Source: Bacillus sp. (in: firmicutes) (lineage in GTDB: Bacteria > Bacillota > Bacilli > Bacillales > Bacillaceae). From it: a stretch of DNA of 64,000 bases. The notes beneath the pieces were generated by a model. The model had not been told where the DNA came from and did not search any database. It saw nothing but the letters and a program-made list of their open reading frames with translations. Positions 25,018-32,837 of the stretch are shown piece by piece. The stretch spans positions 1 through 64,000 of the forward strand of contig JAPSLU010000004.1 of NCBI GenBank assembly GCA_031180405.1, read 5' to 3'. Positions within the stretch are counted from its first letter, which is position 1; each line of letters starts with the position of its first letter. Both the position numbers and the translations under genes were made by a program.

Positions 25018-25923
25018 CTATAAAATATGTTGGTCTATTTGTTCGACTAATGTGTTTATTTCTGGTTTACTGATCTGTGCACTTGCTCCAACCATTTCTC
25101 CTTTATGGCGAAGATCGCTTGTTATTAATGACGAAAAGATGATAACTGGAAGTATCTTTAAGGACTGATCTTCCTTTATTTGTTTTGTTAAATGATGACC
25201 ATCCATTTGTGGCATTTCAAGATCTGTGATCAGCAGTTGTACTTCATTCTCTATTGCTTTTCCAGTTTCAACTAATGAATTTAAGTATAATAATGCATCT
25301 TTACCATTTTCGAAAAACTCTAAGTTTTGAAAGCCTGCTTCATTTAATGTTTCTTGTAATAATTTTCTGAGCAATGGTGAGTCCTCTGCTACAACAAGCT
25401 TCTTTTCTGAACGCTCTCTCGTTCCTAGTTTTTTCAGATTTTTAATGTTAATTCCTGACTCTGGGTTAATATCAACAATAATCTTTTCAAAATCTAACAG
25501 CAGAATCATTTCATCATTAAGTTTAACTACTCCAGTAATTTGGCTTTCAAGACCTTGATACATACCCGATGGCTTCTCAATTCTATCCCAAGAAATACGA
25601 TGTATTTGTGTAACAGAATGAACATGGAAAACTACTTTTGTTTGGTTAAATTCTGTCACAATAAATTTCTCATCTACAGGTCGTTCGCTTTGACCAAACC
25701 CCAGAGCTATAGCGACATTCACCACTGGGAGAATTTCACCACGAATATCAATAATTCCTTCCACATTTGGATGGGAATGAGGGATCTTAGTTACTTGAAT
25801 AGGCTGAATAATCTCTTTCACTTTAATGACATTAATACCGAACTTACTTTGACCTACACTAAATTCCACAATCTCTAGTTCATTTGTGCCACTTTCAAGT
25901 AAAATACCCTTTTGTTGGTCCAT
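25018..25923 (-). CDS. cheV: Chemotaxis coupling protein CheV (CheW-receiver fusion)
   Basis: CheV couples chemoreceptors to CheA and adapts the signal through phosphorylation. The 301-residue protein has a CheW-like domain at about residues 10-155 (EIVEFSVGQSKFGINVIKVK, GIIDIRGEILPVVN) and a receiver domain at about 175-300 with the phosphoacceptor Asp in LLITDLEMPQMDG. Length and place agree with B. subtilis cheV. The start ATG is preceded by GGAAGGAAGAG. It is monocistronic. No other chemotaxis gene is in the window; the mcpC gene of B. subtilis is absent from the pbpH-splB interval. Confidence 0.95.
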   Translation of the reverse strand: MDQQKGILLESGTNELEIVEFSVGQSKFGINVIKVKEIIQPIQVTKIPHSHPNVEGIIDIRGEILPVVNVAIALGFGQSERPVDEKFIVTEFNQTKVVFHVHSVTQIHRISWDRIEKPSGMYQGLESQITGVVKLNDEMILLLDFEKIIVDINPESGINIKNLKKLGTRERSEKKLVVAEDSPLLRKLLQETLNEAGFQNLEFFENGKDALLYLNSLVETGKAIENEVQLLITDLEMPQMDGHHLTKQIKEDQSLKILPVIIFSSLITSDLRHKGEMVGASAQISKPEINTLVEQIDQHIL

Positions 25924-26175
25924 ACTACTCTTCCTTCCATTTGTATCATTTGTATTGTATTTATCGTCATATTCTACAGAATTTAAAGGGCATCATTTTT
26001 CATTTAAGCTTTTCGTATAATTTGTAGCTATATAATTTATATTGGAACTGTTGATTTCAGATCCAACCAACTAAATCAGTTTTTACCAATATTTATTAAA
26101 GTAGCAATTTCTATGCATAACCCTTAGGTTAAAGCAAGATAATATTAATCCCTTAAATAAGAAAATAAATATAAT

Positions 26176-26201
26176 AAAGCTTGGATTTCATCCCAAGCTT
26201 T
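26176..26201 (-). terminator. Terminator of the DUF1906 gene
   Basis: AAAGCTTGG/CCAAGCTTT forms a 9-bp stem with an 8-base loop and an A/T-rich tail. Confidence 0.7.
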
Positions 26202-26205
26202 GCTT

Positions 26206-26862
26206 TTAATATAAAAAATCCAACAACCTTTCATCAGCTAGATTTGTATCAATCGAACATTTTTTGGCCTCTCTACCATATTTCCACACCCATACATTTG
26301 CTTTGCAGCCCGGAGTTACGGGCTTATACTTAGGTGCTTTTCTCTCTGACGTTGCTCCTGTATTGGGTTCAGAACTCCATAAAAAGGTTTGAACTGCTAT
26401 TTCATTATTTGCTTTTGCTGCTTGACAATAACTTTCTGCAAAATTACCCTTAACTGGATCATTGTAAAACCCAGATCTGTAACCAGTCGGTATGAGGGTT
26501 TCTACCCACCCCAAAATCCAAAAAACATCTACATCATAGAAATTTTCTACGTTGGCAAACAAGACAGTTCCTTCCGGAAACCCTAACCTTCTTGCATGAT
26601 AAACGGCATTTCTAGCAGCAATTTGTGCCTGCTCATAACTAATAGTATCTCTACTAAAATTATAAATAGGTAACACTTTTATCCCCTTGCTTCTAATAAA
26701 ACTAATTTCCTCTTTTGTTAATCCATTCAATCCATTTGGGGCTGCCGTTAAATGCCTTCCCCAATATTTAGGAAAACCAAGTTGATTCCTTACACAATCA
26801 AAAAATTCTTTATCAACAGGATTAGCTGAATCAACTCCCCATATCTTACGTGCCAGAGACAT
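26206..26862 (-). CDS. DUF1906 glycoside hydrolase-like protein
   Basis: The 218-residue protein matches the DUF1906 (Rv2525c-like glycoside hydrolase) fold: WGVDSANPVDKEFFDCV at the start, GIKVLPIYNF near residue 61, a conserved acidic VLFANVENF near residue 100, YRSGFYNDP and a C-terminal WKYG. These TIM-barrel proteins are thought to act on cell-wall glycans, often at the cell or spore surface. There is no signal peptide. I start at the ATG at 26862; a GTG immediately upstream is less well spaced from AAAGGG. The gene begins an accessory block between cheV and patA. Confidence 0.8.
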   Translation of the reverse strand: MSLARKIWGVDSANPVDKEFFDCVRNQLGFPKYWGRHLTAAPNGLNGLTKEEISFIRSKGIKVLPIYNFSRDTISYEQAQIAARNAVYHARRLGFPEGTVLFANVENFYDVDVFWILGWVETLIPTGYRSGFYNDPVKGNFAESYCQAAKANNEIAVQTFLWSSEPNTGATSERKAPKYKPVTPGCKANVWVWKYGREAKKCSIDTNLADERLLDFLY

Positions 26863-27225
26863 CACACCCTTTCTCTCTAAGCTCTACTCATATATATGTG
26901 AAGGGAGGGTTGTCTCAAACATAGAAACGAATAAAGTTTGATATTTTTTACATGGCATTGAAAGCATCCTATTGTTGATTACTAGTAGAAGTGTTCACTT
27001 TCCGCAGGCGTTTCTGTATTATTACTACGCTAAGAATCAAAATTAACGGATTCAATTACATGTTTTGAACAAGATTATGCCATCATATTAAAGATTACGC
27101 TAAAAAATGAGCGATCAAAGGGAAAAAGTAATGCATTCTTGTGGCTCTCTTGTTATAATCCAGTTGTAAATCGTTAACACGATTAAACGGGCTGGGTTGA
27201 GGGTTACACTTAAGGAAGGTAAACT
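26863..27225. other. Intergenic region upstream of the purine permease
   Basis: I looked for a purine riboswitch because the next gene is an NCS2 purine permease, but the conserved core is not present. TATAAT at about 27155 is the best -10 candidate for the permease, with a poor -35. Nothing else stands out. Confidence 0.35.
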
Positions 27226-28512
27226 TTGGATAAATTTTTTCAACTAACAAAAAGCAAAACATCAATAAAAAAAGAATTTCTCGCTGGGACTGTGTCCTTT
27301 TTTACCATTGTATATATTGTTGTAGTGAATGCATCAATTTTAGCTGATGCAGGAATCCCATTAGAAGCAGGTATTATTGCAACTGTTATGACGTCAATTG
27401 TAGGCTGTCTTATAATGGGTTTTTATGGGAACACACCAATTATCCTGGTTCCCGGTATGGGAGTAAATGCACTTTTCACCTATACTATTGTTATGGGACT
27501 GGGCCTTACTTGGCAGGAAGGTCTAGCTGTTGTGTTTGTTTCTGGAATTTTGTTCACAATTATTGCATTCACAAAATTATCGATGGTAATTTCAGAATCA
27601 ATCCCTCTATCCTTAAAGGAAGCTATCACAGTCGGAATTGGCTTCTTTTTAACTTTTATTGGATTACAAAAAGGTGGGATAGTTGTTCTAAATAGTGAAA
27701 CTTTTGTTTCTCTAGGTGACTTTAGCCAGCCTGCTGTTATTGTTACCCTTATTACGTTAATTGTAACGGTTGGTTTATTCTCCAGACAAATACCTGGTAA
27801 TTTTTTAATAAGTATCTTTGTGGGAACAGTTCTAGCGGCTTGTTTCGGGTTACTTGAATTCGATTTCTCTACAAAACCAAATGAAGCATTTTATGAATAC
27901 AAAGATGTTTTCTTTGCTATGTCCTTTGATCGTATTATGGATCTAACATTTTGGACAGCCACCTTTTCTTTAACAATGGTTATTGTTTTTGAAAATATTG
28001 GTCTCGTGTTTGGGCAGGTCCATATGATTGATCGTTCAAATAGGTATAATCGATCTCTTCAAGCAAATGCCTTATCAACGATTACGTCAGGTATACTTGG
28101 CTCAAGTCCAACAGTAAGCACAGTTGAAACAGCTGCTGGAATAGCTGCTGGAGGGAGAACTGGGTTAACATCGATCACAACCGGACTTCTCTTTTTAAGC
28201 TCATTGTTGTTTTTACCATTTATCAAAATGATACCAGATAGTGCAATAGCACCTATTCTAATTTTAATAGGTAGCTTAATGATCCAAAATATTCAACATA
28301 TTGATGTATCTGATTTTAGTGAAAGCTTCCCTGCTTTCCTCATCATTGCCTTAATCCCATTTACTTATAGTATTGTAGATGGAATGGCTTTTGGATTTAT
28401 TATGTATCCTATCTTAAAGGTAATATTAAAAAGAAAACATGAGGTTAAACCTGCGCTTTTTATAATCGCATTTTTGTTTTTATTAAATTTTATTTTTCAC
28501 ACCTTCCATTAG
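27226..28512 (+). CDS. NCS2 purine permease (AzgA/PbuG/PbuO type)
   Basis: This 428-residue membrane protein is a nucleobase:cation symporter of the AzgA branch, which imports guanine, hypoxanthine or adenine. Family marks are LAGTVSFFTIVYIVVVN near residue 20, VPGMGVNALFTY near residue 75 and the GSSPTVSTVETAAGIAAGGR motif near residue 290. Twelve or more hydrophobic segments are present. The start is a TTG, preceded by AAGGAAGGT at good spacing. B. subtilis has pbuG and pbuO elsewhere, so this may be an extra copy. The exact purine cannot be decided. Confidence 0.88.
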   Translation: MDKFFQLTKSKTSIKKEFLAGTVSFFTIVYIVVVNASILADAGIPLEAGIIATVMTSIVGCLIMGFYGNTPIILVPGMGVNALFTYTIVMGLGLTWQEGLAVVFVSGILFTIIAFTKLSMVISESIPLSLKEAITVGIGFFLTFIGLQKGGIVVLNSETFVSLGDFSQPAVIVTLITLIVTVGLFSRQIPGNFLISIFVGTVLAACFGLLEFDFSTKPNEAFYEYKDVFFAMSFDRIMDLTFWTATFSLTMVIVFENIGLVFGQVHMIDRSNRYNRSLQANALSTITSGILGSSPTVSTVETAAGIAAGGRTGLTSITTGLLFLSSLLFLPFIKMIPDSAIAPILILIGSLMIQNIQHIDVSDFSESFPAFLIIALIPFTYSIVDGMAFGFIMYPILKVILKRKHEVKPALFIIAFLFLLNFIFHTFH

Positions 28513-28536
28513 GCAGACGCATAGTCTGTCTTTTCT
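28511..28536 (+). terminator. Terminator of the purine permease gene
   Basis: AGGCAGAC/GTCTGTCT (8 bp, one G-U pair) with a 5-base loop and TTTTCT tail overlaps the stop codon. Confidence 0.75.
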
Positions 28537-28638
28537 ATTCAAAGTCCTAATCCTCATCAATTTCTGTATAAAATACACTCTCTTTCACAAAATAAAATGA
28601 ATAGAGTTATTTTAAAAAAGCAAGTAATGAGGTGGACG

Positions 28639-29031
28639 ATGAAAAAGTTAATTGTATACTTATTATTAATGTTTACATTGACCGGATGTAATACTGGGAA
28701 CGAGGATGAGGCAAATGGAACTGACCAAGAGGAAGGTTTATTGCAAACAGGAAATGATAATGTACGTTCAAATGATGACTTGCTTGTAGAATCAAGAGAA
28801 GAAGTTAATTTAGTTCATGAACGTGAACCCCTTCATCCCACACAGGCAGAGGAATTAGTAAAAGAAAAGCTTGGTGTTAAACGAGACAACAATACAATCG
28901 TACAATATGATCATATAGAAGACGGGAACTATATTGTTCATGTTTATTCTCTTGAAGGTGATCGTGAACAAAGTGAAGTATGGTATATGGTCGATTTAAA
29001 AACAAAAACTGTTGAGACACTTGTTCGTTAG
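28639..29031 (+). CDS. Small lipoprotein of unknown function
   Basis: The 130-residue product starts with MKKLIVYLLLMFTLTGC, a lipoprotein signal with the lipobox Leu-Thr-Gly-Cys at residues 14-17, so it should be anchored on the outside of the membrane. An acidic low-complexity linker (residues 20-60) precedes a C-terminal domain of about 65 residues with alternating strands (EDGNYIVHVYS, EVWYMVDLKTKTVE), reminiscent of PepSY-like folds. I start at the ATG at 28639, after GAGGTGG; the frame extends 14 codons upstream without support. The family is not recognised. Confidence 0.72.
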   Translation: MKKLIVYLLLMFTLTGCNTGNEDEANGTDQEEGLLQTGNDNVRSNDDLLVESREEVNLVHEREPLHPTQAEELVKEKLGVKRDNNTIVQYDHIEDGNYIVHVYSLEGDREQSEVWYMVDLKTKTVETLVR

Positions 29032-29251
29032 AATAAAACTAATAAGAACCTAAAGAATAGGGACAGTCCTAAAAAGTGCATATAAAGTATTATTTAGCAA
29101 GTTTTTATACTATATATTATCTGTCCCATTTTTTAAATTTTAAGTTTAGACTCTGTTAACTTAATTGTTTGTTTTATTAAAAAATCAAGAAGCGTATTCG
29201 ATAATCAAATATGCTTCTTTTATGGGGCGACTCATTAAACTTAGGCATTAT
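29032..29251. other. Hairpin-rich spacer between lipoprotein gene and remnant gene
   Basis: Two inverted repeats are present: GGGACAG/CTGTCCC (29060-29127, loop of about 54 bases) followed by ATTTTTT on the plus strand, and the hairpin at 29184-29222. No gene is visible. Confidence 0.5.
29184..29222. terminator. Bidirectional terminator
   Basis: AGAAGCGTATT pairs with AATATGCTTCT (G-U allowed, 9-base loop). A T-rich tail follows on the plus strand and six T on the minus strand, so it can end transcripts from either side. Confidence 0.7.
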
Positions 29252-29446
29252 TTATTTTACTACAATTAATCGATCTTTATTTTCATTTACTTTCAACGAG
29301 TATTCCTGACCATTTTTCAAATGAATCGTAACCTTTTCTTCCTGATAACTTTCATCAATATAGATAAATACATTACCAACTATTTCTATATAAATGTAAC
29401 CTTCTCGTTCACCTTGTTGTAAGTCCAATAACCCATAACCTACACT
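29252..29446 (-). pseudogene. Remnant of a coding sequence
   Basis: Directly after the stop codon of the frameshifted gene, the same frame stays open for about 64 codons and reads like protein (GYGLLDLQQGEREG, EEKVTIHLKNGQEYSLK). No start codon has a ribosome site. It may be the tail of a lost gene, or a continuation of the upstream gene past a nonsense change. I cannot identify the family. Confidence 0.35.
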
Positions 29447-29999
29447 TTAATAATTAAATATAGCAATGGCAGGTATATCATCAATAGTAATAGTAAGAGC
29501 AAATGCCGTTAGCTCTCCATCTTTCCATTCATCTTGTTTGGTGATTTTTGAGATTTCTTTACTTTTTCCATAAATAAATTCGATTTCTCTCCACAGTTCT
29601 TGGTGTGTTGGATATTCGTTTTTTGACCAAGTGCCTACTTGCGTTACTTGTCCTTCCTTACCAACATGTAATGTCATACCCATTGTTGGTGTGATTAACT
29701 TCATTTACTGTAAACTCACCAACCCTATATCCTTCTTCATAATGTTTTGGTACAATGTTGAACTGCTTATTTGGATAGTATTTTTTCAAATATTCAATGA
29801 CTTGTTCATATCGCTCCGCATGAGTGTTTACTTTTAACGAAGGGTAGTTTACATAGTATGCGATATATCCAATAACAAGCGTACATGTTAACACAATCGC
29901 CCATTTTTTCCGTTTTCGAAAAATAAGCCAAACGATCATTATTACAACTAGTATTATAATTGCAATTAGAGCAAAATATATATTTTCACTAGGACTCAC
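29447..29999 (-). pseudogene. Frameshifted membrane-anchored protein gene
   Basis: The first part begins at a GTG at 29999 six bases after GGAGGAG and encodes an N-terminal membrane anchor (about residues 9-30 and 37-52) and an outside region ending VGEFTVNEVNHTNNGYDIT before a stop at 29658. The overlapping frame carries on naturally: LHVGKEGQVTQVGTWSKNEY to 29447. The join near 29665 suggests a one- or two-base indel that splits one gene in two. Domain identity is unknown. Alternatively the two frames are separate short genes, but the second lacks a good ribosome site. Confidence 0.55.
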
Positions 30000-30425
30000 A
30001 CAATTCTCCTCCTTACACTTTAATATTATTTTCTCTATCTGCCATTTCCATAGTAAAAGCAACTTTTTTCTTTTACTGTATATTAGTACACTATTAATTC
30101 CCCTTAAATTTTCCAGTAACTTGCTACGCTATTATTGTAGGCAACAACTTTCCACTGCAAGATTCTCTACTGTATTTGATGATATTTAATATTACTGCTT
30201 AGCTTAATAAATCACATCAAAAACATTATCTTACCTCTGAAATCTATCATCATATGAAAGACCATTCAAAATAAATAGTGCATCCAATGGACTTATAAAA
30301 AACTAGAGTACATATGTACTCTAGTTAAAAAACCCAAAATTTACATAATATTAACAAAACTCTTTATTTTATATAGTAAAATAGAAGTGAATCTATTAGC
30401 CTGTTTATATCTAGGAGTCGTGAAA
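30000..30425. other. AT-rich gap with a long palindrome
   Basis: The gap separates a minus-strand pseudogene from the CBS-GGDEF gene. Besides the 26-bp palindrome at 30301-30326 I see no gene or known motif. Confidence 0.4.
30301..30326. repeat. Perfect 26-bp palindrome
   Basis: AACTAGAGTACAT and its exact reverse complement abut without a spacer. On the minus strand it is followed by six T like a terminator, yet no minus-strand gene lies upstream of it; it could equally be an operator for the CBS-GGDEF gene 100 bases away. Confidence 0.55.
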
Positions 30426-31424
30426 ATGGTATCAATTGGAGATATTAGTAAAAAAGTACCTGTTGTTCCTTTAAGTACTAGAAGTTCTGAAGTCAATCAG
30501 ATCTTTGAAGATGCACCTGAACTAGAAGGAATTGTCGTAACAAAAGAAGATGAGCCTGTTGGCCTTGTAATGAAAGCTCAATTTTACCAAAAAATCTCAA
30601 CGAAATATGGTTTTGACCTCTTTATGGGAAGACCAATTGAACTAATAATGGATCCTGCCCCTTTAGTTGTTGACCATACTGAATCAATTACAGTGGTCAG
30701 TTCCAAAGCTATGAATCGTCTTCAAAACCATCTTTATGATTATGTTGTTGTCACGAAAGAAGAGCATTTTATAGGTATCGTAAGTATTAAAAACCTCTTA
30801 ATTAAATTAGCTGAAGTACAAGTCAATCAGGCTATGTATGCAAATCCTTTATCAGGGTTACCTGGAAACAAACTAATTGAAGAAAAAATGCAGGAATTTC
30901 TAAACGATGATATGAATGCCTTTTCCTTCTTATATATCGATCTAGATCACTTTAAGGAATACAATGATACATATGGATTTAAAAAAGGCGATTTACTTTT
31001 AAAAGAAGTATCCAATCTATTAAGTAAAAATATTTTTCTTCATGACGATGACCATTCATTTGTTGGTCATATAGGTGGAGATGACTTTGTAGTTATCCTA
31101 CCACACCACAATTATCAAGATATATGTAAGAATATTGTCTCAGAATTTGACGTTCGGATTAAGCAATTCTATCACGCTACTGATTGGAAAAATAAATTTG
31201 TCTATACAAAAAACCGTCATGGAATAGGTTGTAAGATTCCACTAGTTTCTTTATCAATTGCTGTAATCACAAATGAGTTTGAAAGACACGAATCAATTGA
31301 AACAATTAGCAGAATAGCCGCAGAGGTAAAAAAGCGTTGCAAGACGAAAGATTTTAGTTGTTATATGAGTTTTGAAAAATCTAGTGGAGAATTTTGCTTG
31401 CCATCACTTTGTACAAGCAAGTGA
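30426..31424 (+). CDS. CBS-GGDEF protein (putative diguanylate cyclase)
   Basis: The 332-residue soluble protein has two CBS motifs at about residues 5-125 (GIVVTKEDEPVGLVMKAQF; YVVVTKEEHFIGIVSIKNL) and a GGDEF domain at about 150-300. The active-site loop reads HIGGDDF, a conservative Asp for Glu change, and YIDLDHFKEYNDTYG precedes it; the RxxD inhibitory site is missing. CBS pairs usually sense adenine nucleotides, so c-di-GMP synthesis may respond to energy state. I start at the ATG at 30426, eight bases after TAGGAG. It is not part of the yku block of B. subtilis. Activity is likely but unproven. Confidence 0.82.
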   Translation: MVSIGDISKKVPVVPLSTRSSEVNQIFEDAPELEGIVVTKEDEPVGLVMKAQFYQKISTKYGFDLFMGRPIELIMDPAPLVVDHTESITVVSSKAMNRLQNHLYDYVVVTKEEHFIGIVSIKNLLIKLAEVQVNQAMYANPLSGLPGNKLIEEKMQEFLNDDMNAFSFLYIDLDHFKEYNDTYGFKKGDLLLKEVSNLLSKNIFLHDDDHSFVGHIGGDDFVVILPHHNYQDICKNIVSEFDVRIKQFYHATDWKNKFVYTKNRHGIGCKIPLVSLSIAVITNEFERHESIETISRIAAEVKKRCKTKDFSCYMSFEKSSGEFCLPSLCTSK

Positions 31425-31531
31425 TGAAATCCTTCGTATTGTGAAGTGAATATAGTGATCGAGTCCTTAAATGTTCTACGAACAATGTGCTTTGATTTCG
31501 AATTATTTTGGCGAGATACATGTGGACTTTC

Positions 31532-31558
31532 ACCTATTTTAATCAACTGCATAGAGTA
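31532..31558 (+). promoter_or_regulatory. Sigma-K-type promoter
   Basis: AC at 31532-31533 is followed, after exactly 16 bases, by CATAGAGTA at 31550-31558, matching the sigma-K pattern (AC, 16-17 bases, CATAnnnTA). It lies about 35 bases upstream of the Pro/Gly-rich protein start. Confidence 0.6.
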
Positions 31559-31591
31559 AACGTGAAGGATTTATGAGAGGAGATTTTCAAC

Positions 31592-32035
31592 ATGTATCCA
31601 TATGATCGTCAGTTTACAATTCAAATCCCTGGTTTTCAGCAATTCGGACCTCCTAGCGGTGGGTTTGATCAACCTCCATTTGGTCTACCTGGAGGTGGAT
31701 ATGGCTTTGAACAACAGCCTCCATTTGGGCCTCCTGGTTATCAAGGAGGACTTGGAAGCTCTGGTCAAGTTGGTCCACCACAAGGACCACCGCCAGGTGA
31801 GATTCCTCCTTTACAATCACAAAGTCAAGTAGGCATTTATGCAGTAGATCCTGGTGGAATTCGTCGATGTTTATATCGTTTTACGTATATTCGCTTAAAT
31901 AATGGTCGTAGCTTTTGGTTCTACCCAACATTTGTAGGGCGTAATTCAATTGCTGGATACCGTTGGAGAAGAAATCAGTATCGCTGGGTTTACTTCGGAA
32001 TTGACCTGGATCGCATCAGTTCGTTTAGTTGTTGA
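31592..32035 (+). CDS. Pro/Gly-rich protein, probable spore-surface protein
   Basis: The 147-residue protein has an N-terminal half rich in Pro, Gly and Gln (FGPPSGGFDQPPFGLP, GPPQGPPPG) and a compact C-terminal domain of about 60 residues with many aromatic and Arg residues (CLYRFTYIRLNNGRSFWFYP, YRWRRNQYRWVYFGI) ending in a Cys. There is no signal peptide. A sigma-K-type promoter upstream suggests production in the mother cell late in sporulation, which with this composition points to the coat or crust. The start follows GAGGAG. I do not know the family by name; the localisation is inferred. Confidence 0.72.
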   Translation: MYPYDRQFTIQIPGFQQFGPPSGGFDQPPFGLPGGGYGFEQQPPFGPPGYQGGLGSSGQVGPPQGPPPGEIPPLQSQSQVGIYAVDPGGIRRCLYRFTYIRLNNGRSFWFYPTFVGRNSIAGYRWRRNQYRWVYFGIDLDRISSFSC

Positions 32036-32042
32036 ACTGATT

Positions 32043-32077
32043 AAGGAACCGCACCTTAAAGTCGGTTCCTTTTTTTG
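32043..32077 (+). terminator. Terminator of the Pro/Gly-rich protein gene
   Basis: AAGGAACCG/CGGTTCCTT with an 11-base loop and seven T. Confidence 0.88.
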
Positions 32078-32269
32078 CATTTATACGCGAAAACCTTAAG
32101 TATCCAATCTTAGTTTTATGCTTGTACGCCTCAAACAATGTCGGAAATACATTTTACATAGGAAAATCAACTTTCCAATTCCTAATATAGGGAGAAATTG
32201 TAAAAATAATATACTTTCTACATGTAAAAAGTATAGAGGCAAGCTAAAAACGAACTAGGAGGCCTTTTT

Positions 32270-32398
32270 ATGACAAAACGTAATATTAAAACAAAGTCAG
32301 GACTTCAAACTGCTAAATCTATTACTGATCCTGAAATTTCTAAAGACCTTACATCAATCAATAAAAAAACAGAAAAGACTCGTCCACGAAATCAATGA
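32270..32398 (+). CDS. Small basic protein (42 residues)
   Basis: The reading frame begins MTKRNIKTKSGLQTAK and ends KTRPRNQ. It has AGGAGG eight bases before the ATG and about a quarter Lys/Arg, without hydrophobic segments. Such short basic proteins in Bacillaceae are often minor small acid-soluble spore proteins, but no named family is recognisable. It lies between the coat-like gene and a convergent small gene. Confidence 0.6.
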   Translation: MTKRNIKTKSGLQTAKSITDPEISKDLTSINKKTEKTRPRNQ

Positions 32399-32432
32399 GT
32401 CATAAGTAGTCTATGGGTTAACTAAAACTAAT

Positions 32433-32474
32433 AAAAGGTTCTCATTGACGTGTTATCTATCGTCTATGAGAACC
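32433..32474 (-). terminator. Terminator of the small acidic protein gene
   Basis: On the minus strand a 14-bp stem with one mismatch (32437-32450 with 32461-32474) is followed by TTTTAT. It lies between convergent genes. Confidence 0.75.
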
Positions 32475-32492
32475 CCAAAATAGTCTATATAA

Positions 32493-32675
32493 TTACACTT
32501 CACAGGCATGTTTCGATAAAAAGGCATGTCTGCGTTGAGCTTGTGAAATTATCGTTTGGATTTCATTTTTATAAAATTTTATATGAGCACCGGTCAGAGC
32601 AAAAAGCATTTCATTTTCGAGCTTCAAGATTAGCTCTTGTTCCTCTTTAGTTAATAATGGTTCTTCCTCACTCAT
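32493..32675 (-). CDS. Small helical protein of unknown function (60 residues)
   Basis: The product begins MSEEEPLLTKEEQELILKLE and is predicted mostly helical, acidic at the N terminus and basic at the C terminus (IISQAQRRHAFLSKH). Of several clustered starts I chose the ATG at 32675, five bases after GGGGTGG. It ends in a good terminator, which supports a real gene. No family is recognised. Confidence 0.6.
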   Translation of the reverse strand: MSEEEPLLTKEEQELILKLENEMLFALTGAHIKFYKNEIQTIISQAQRRHAFLSKHACEV

Positions 32676-32837
32676 CATTACCACCCCATTTAATTATAAA
32701 GTTATATATTCTTACAGGAATATGAATTTTGAAGCAGTTTTGGCGTTCAGCTCTTTGCTTAGACCTTCTTTAGTCTGATAAAGGTGTTTTCACTTTTTAT
32801 ATTATATCCTTCGAAAGTCAGATAAAATTTATGACTG

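Noticed and set aside
26980-27225. Purine riboswitch upstream of the NCS2 permease
   Set aside because: No three-stem purine core with its conserved loop sequences is present.
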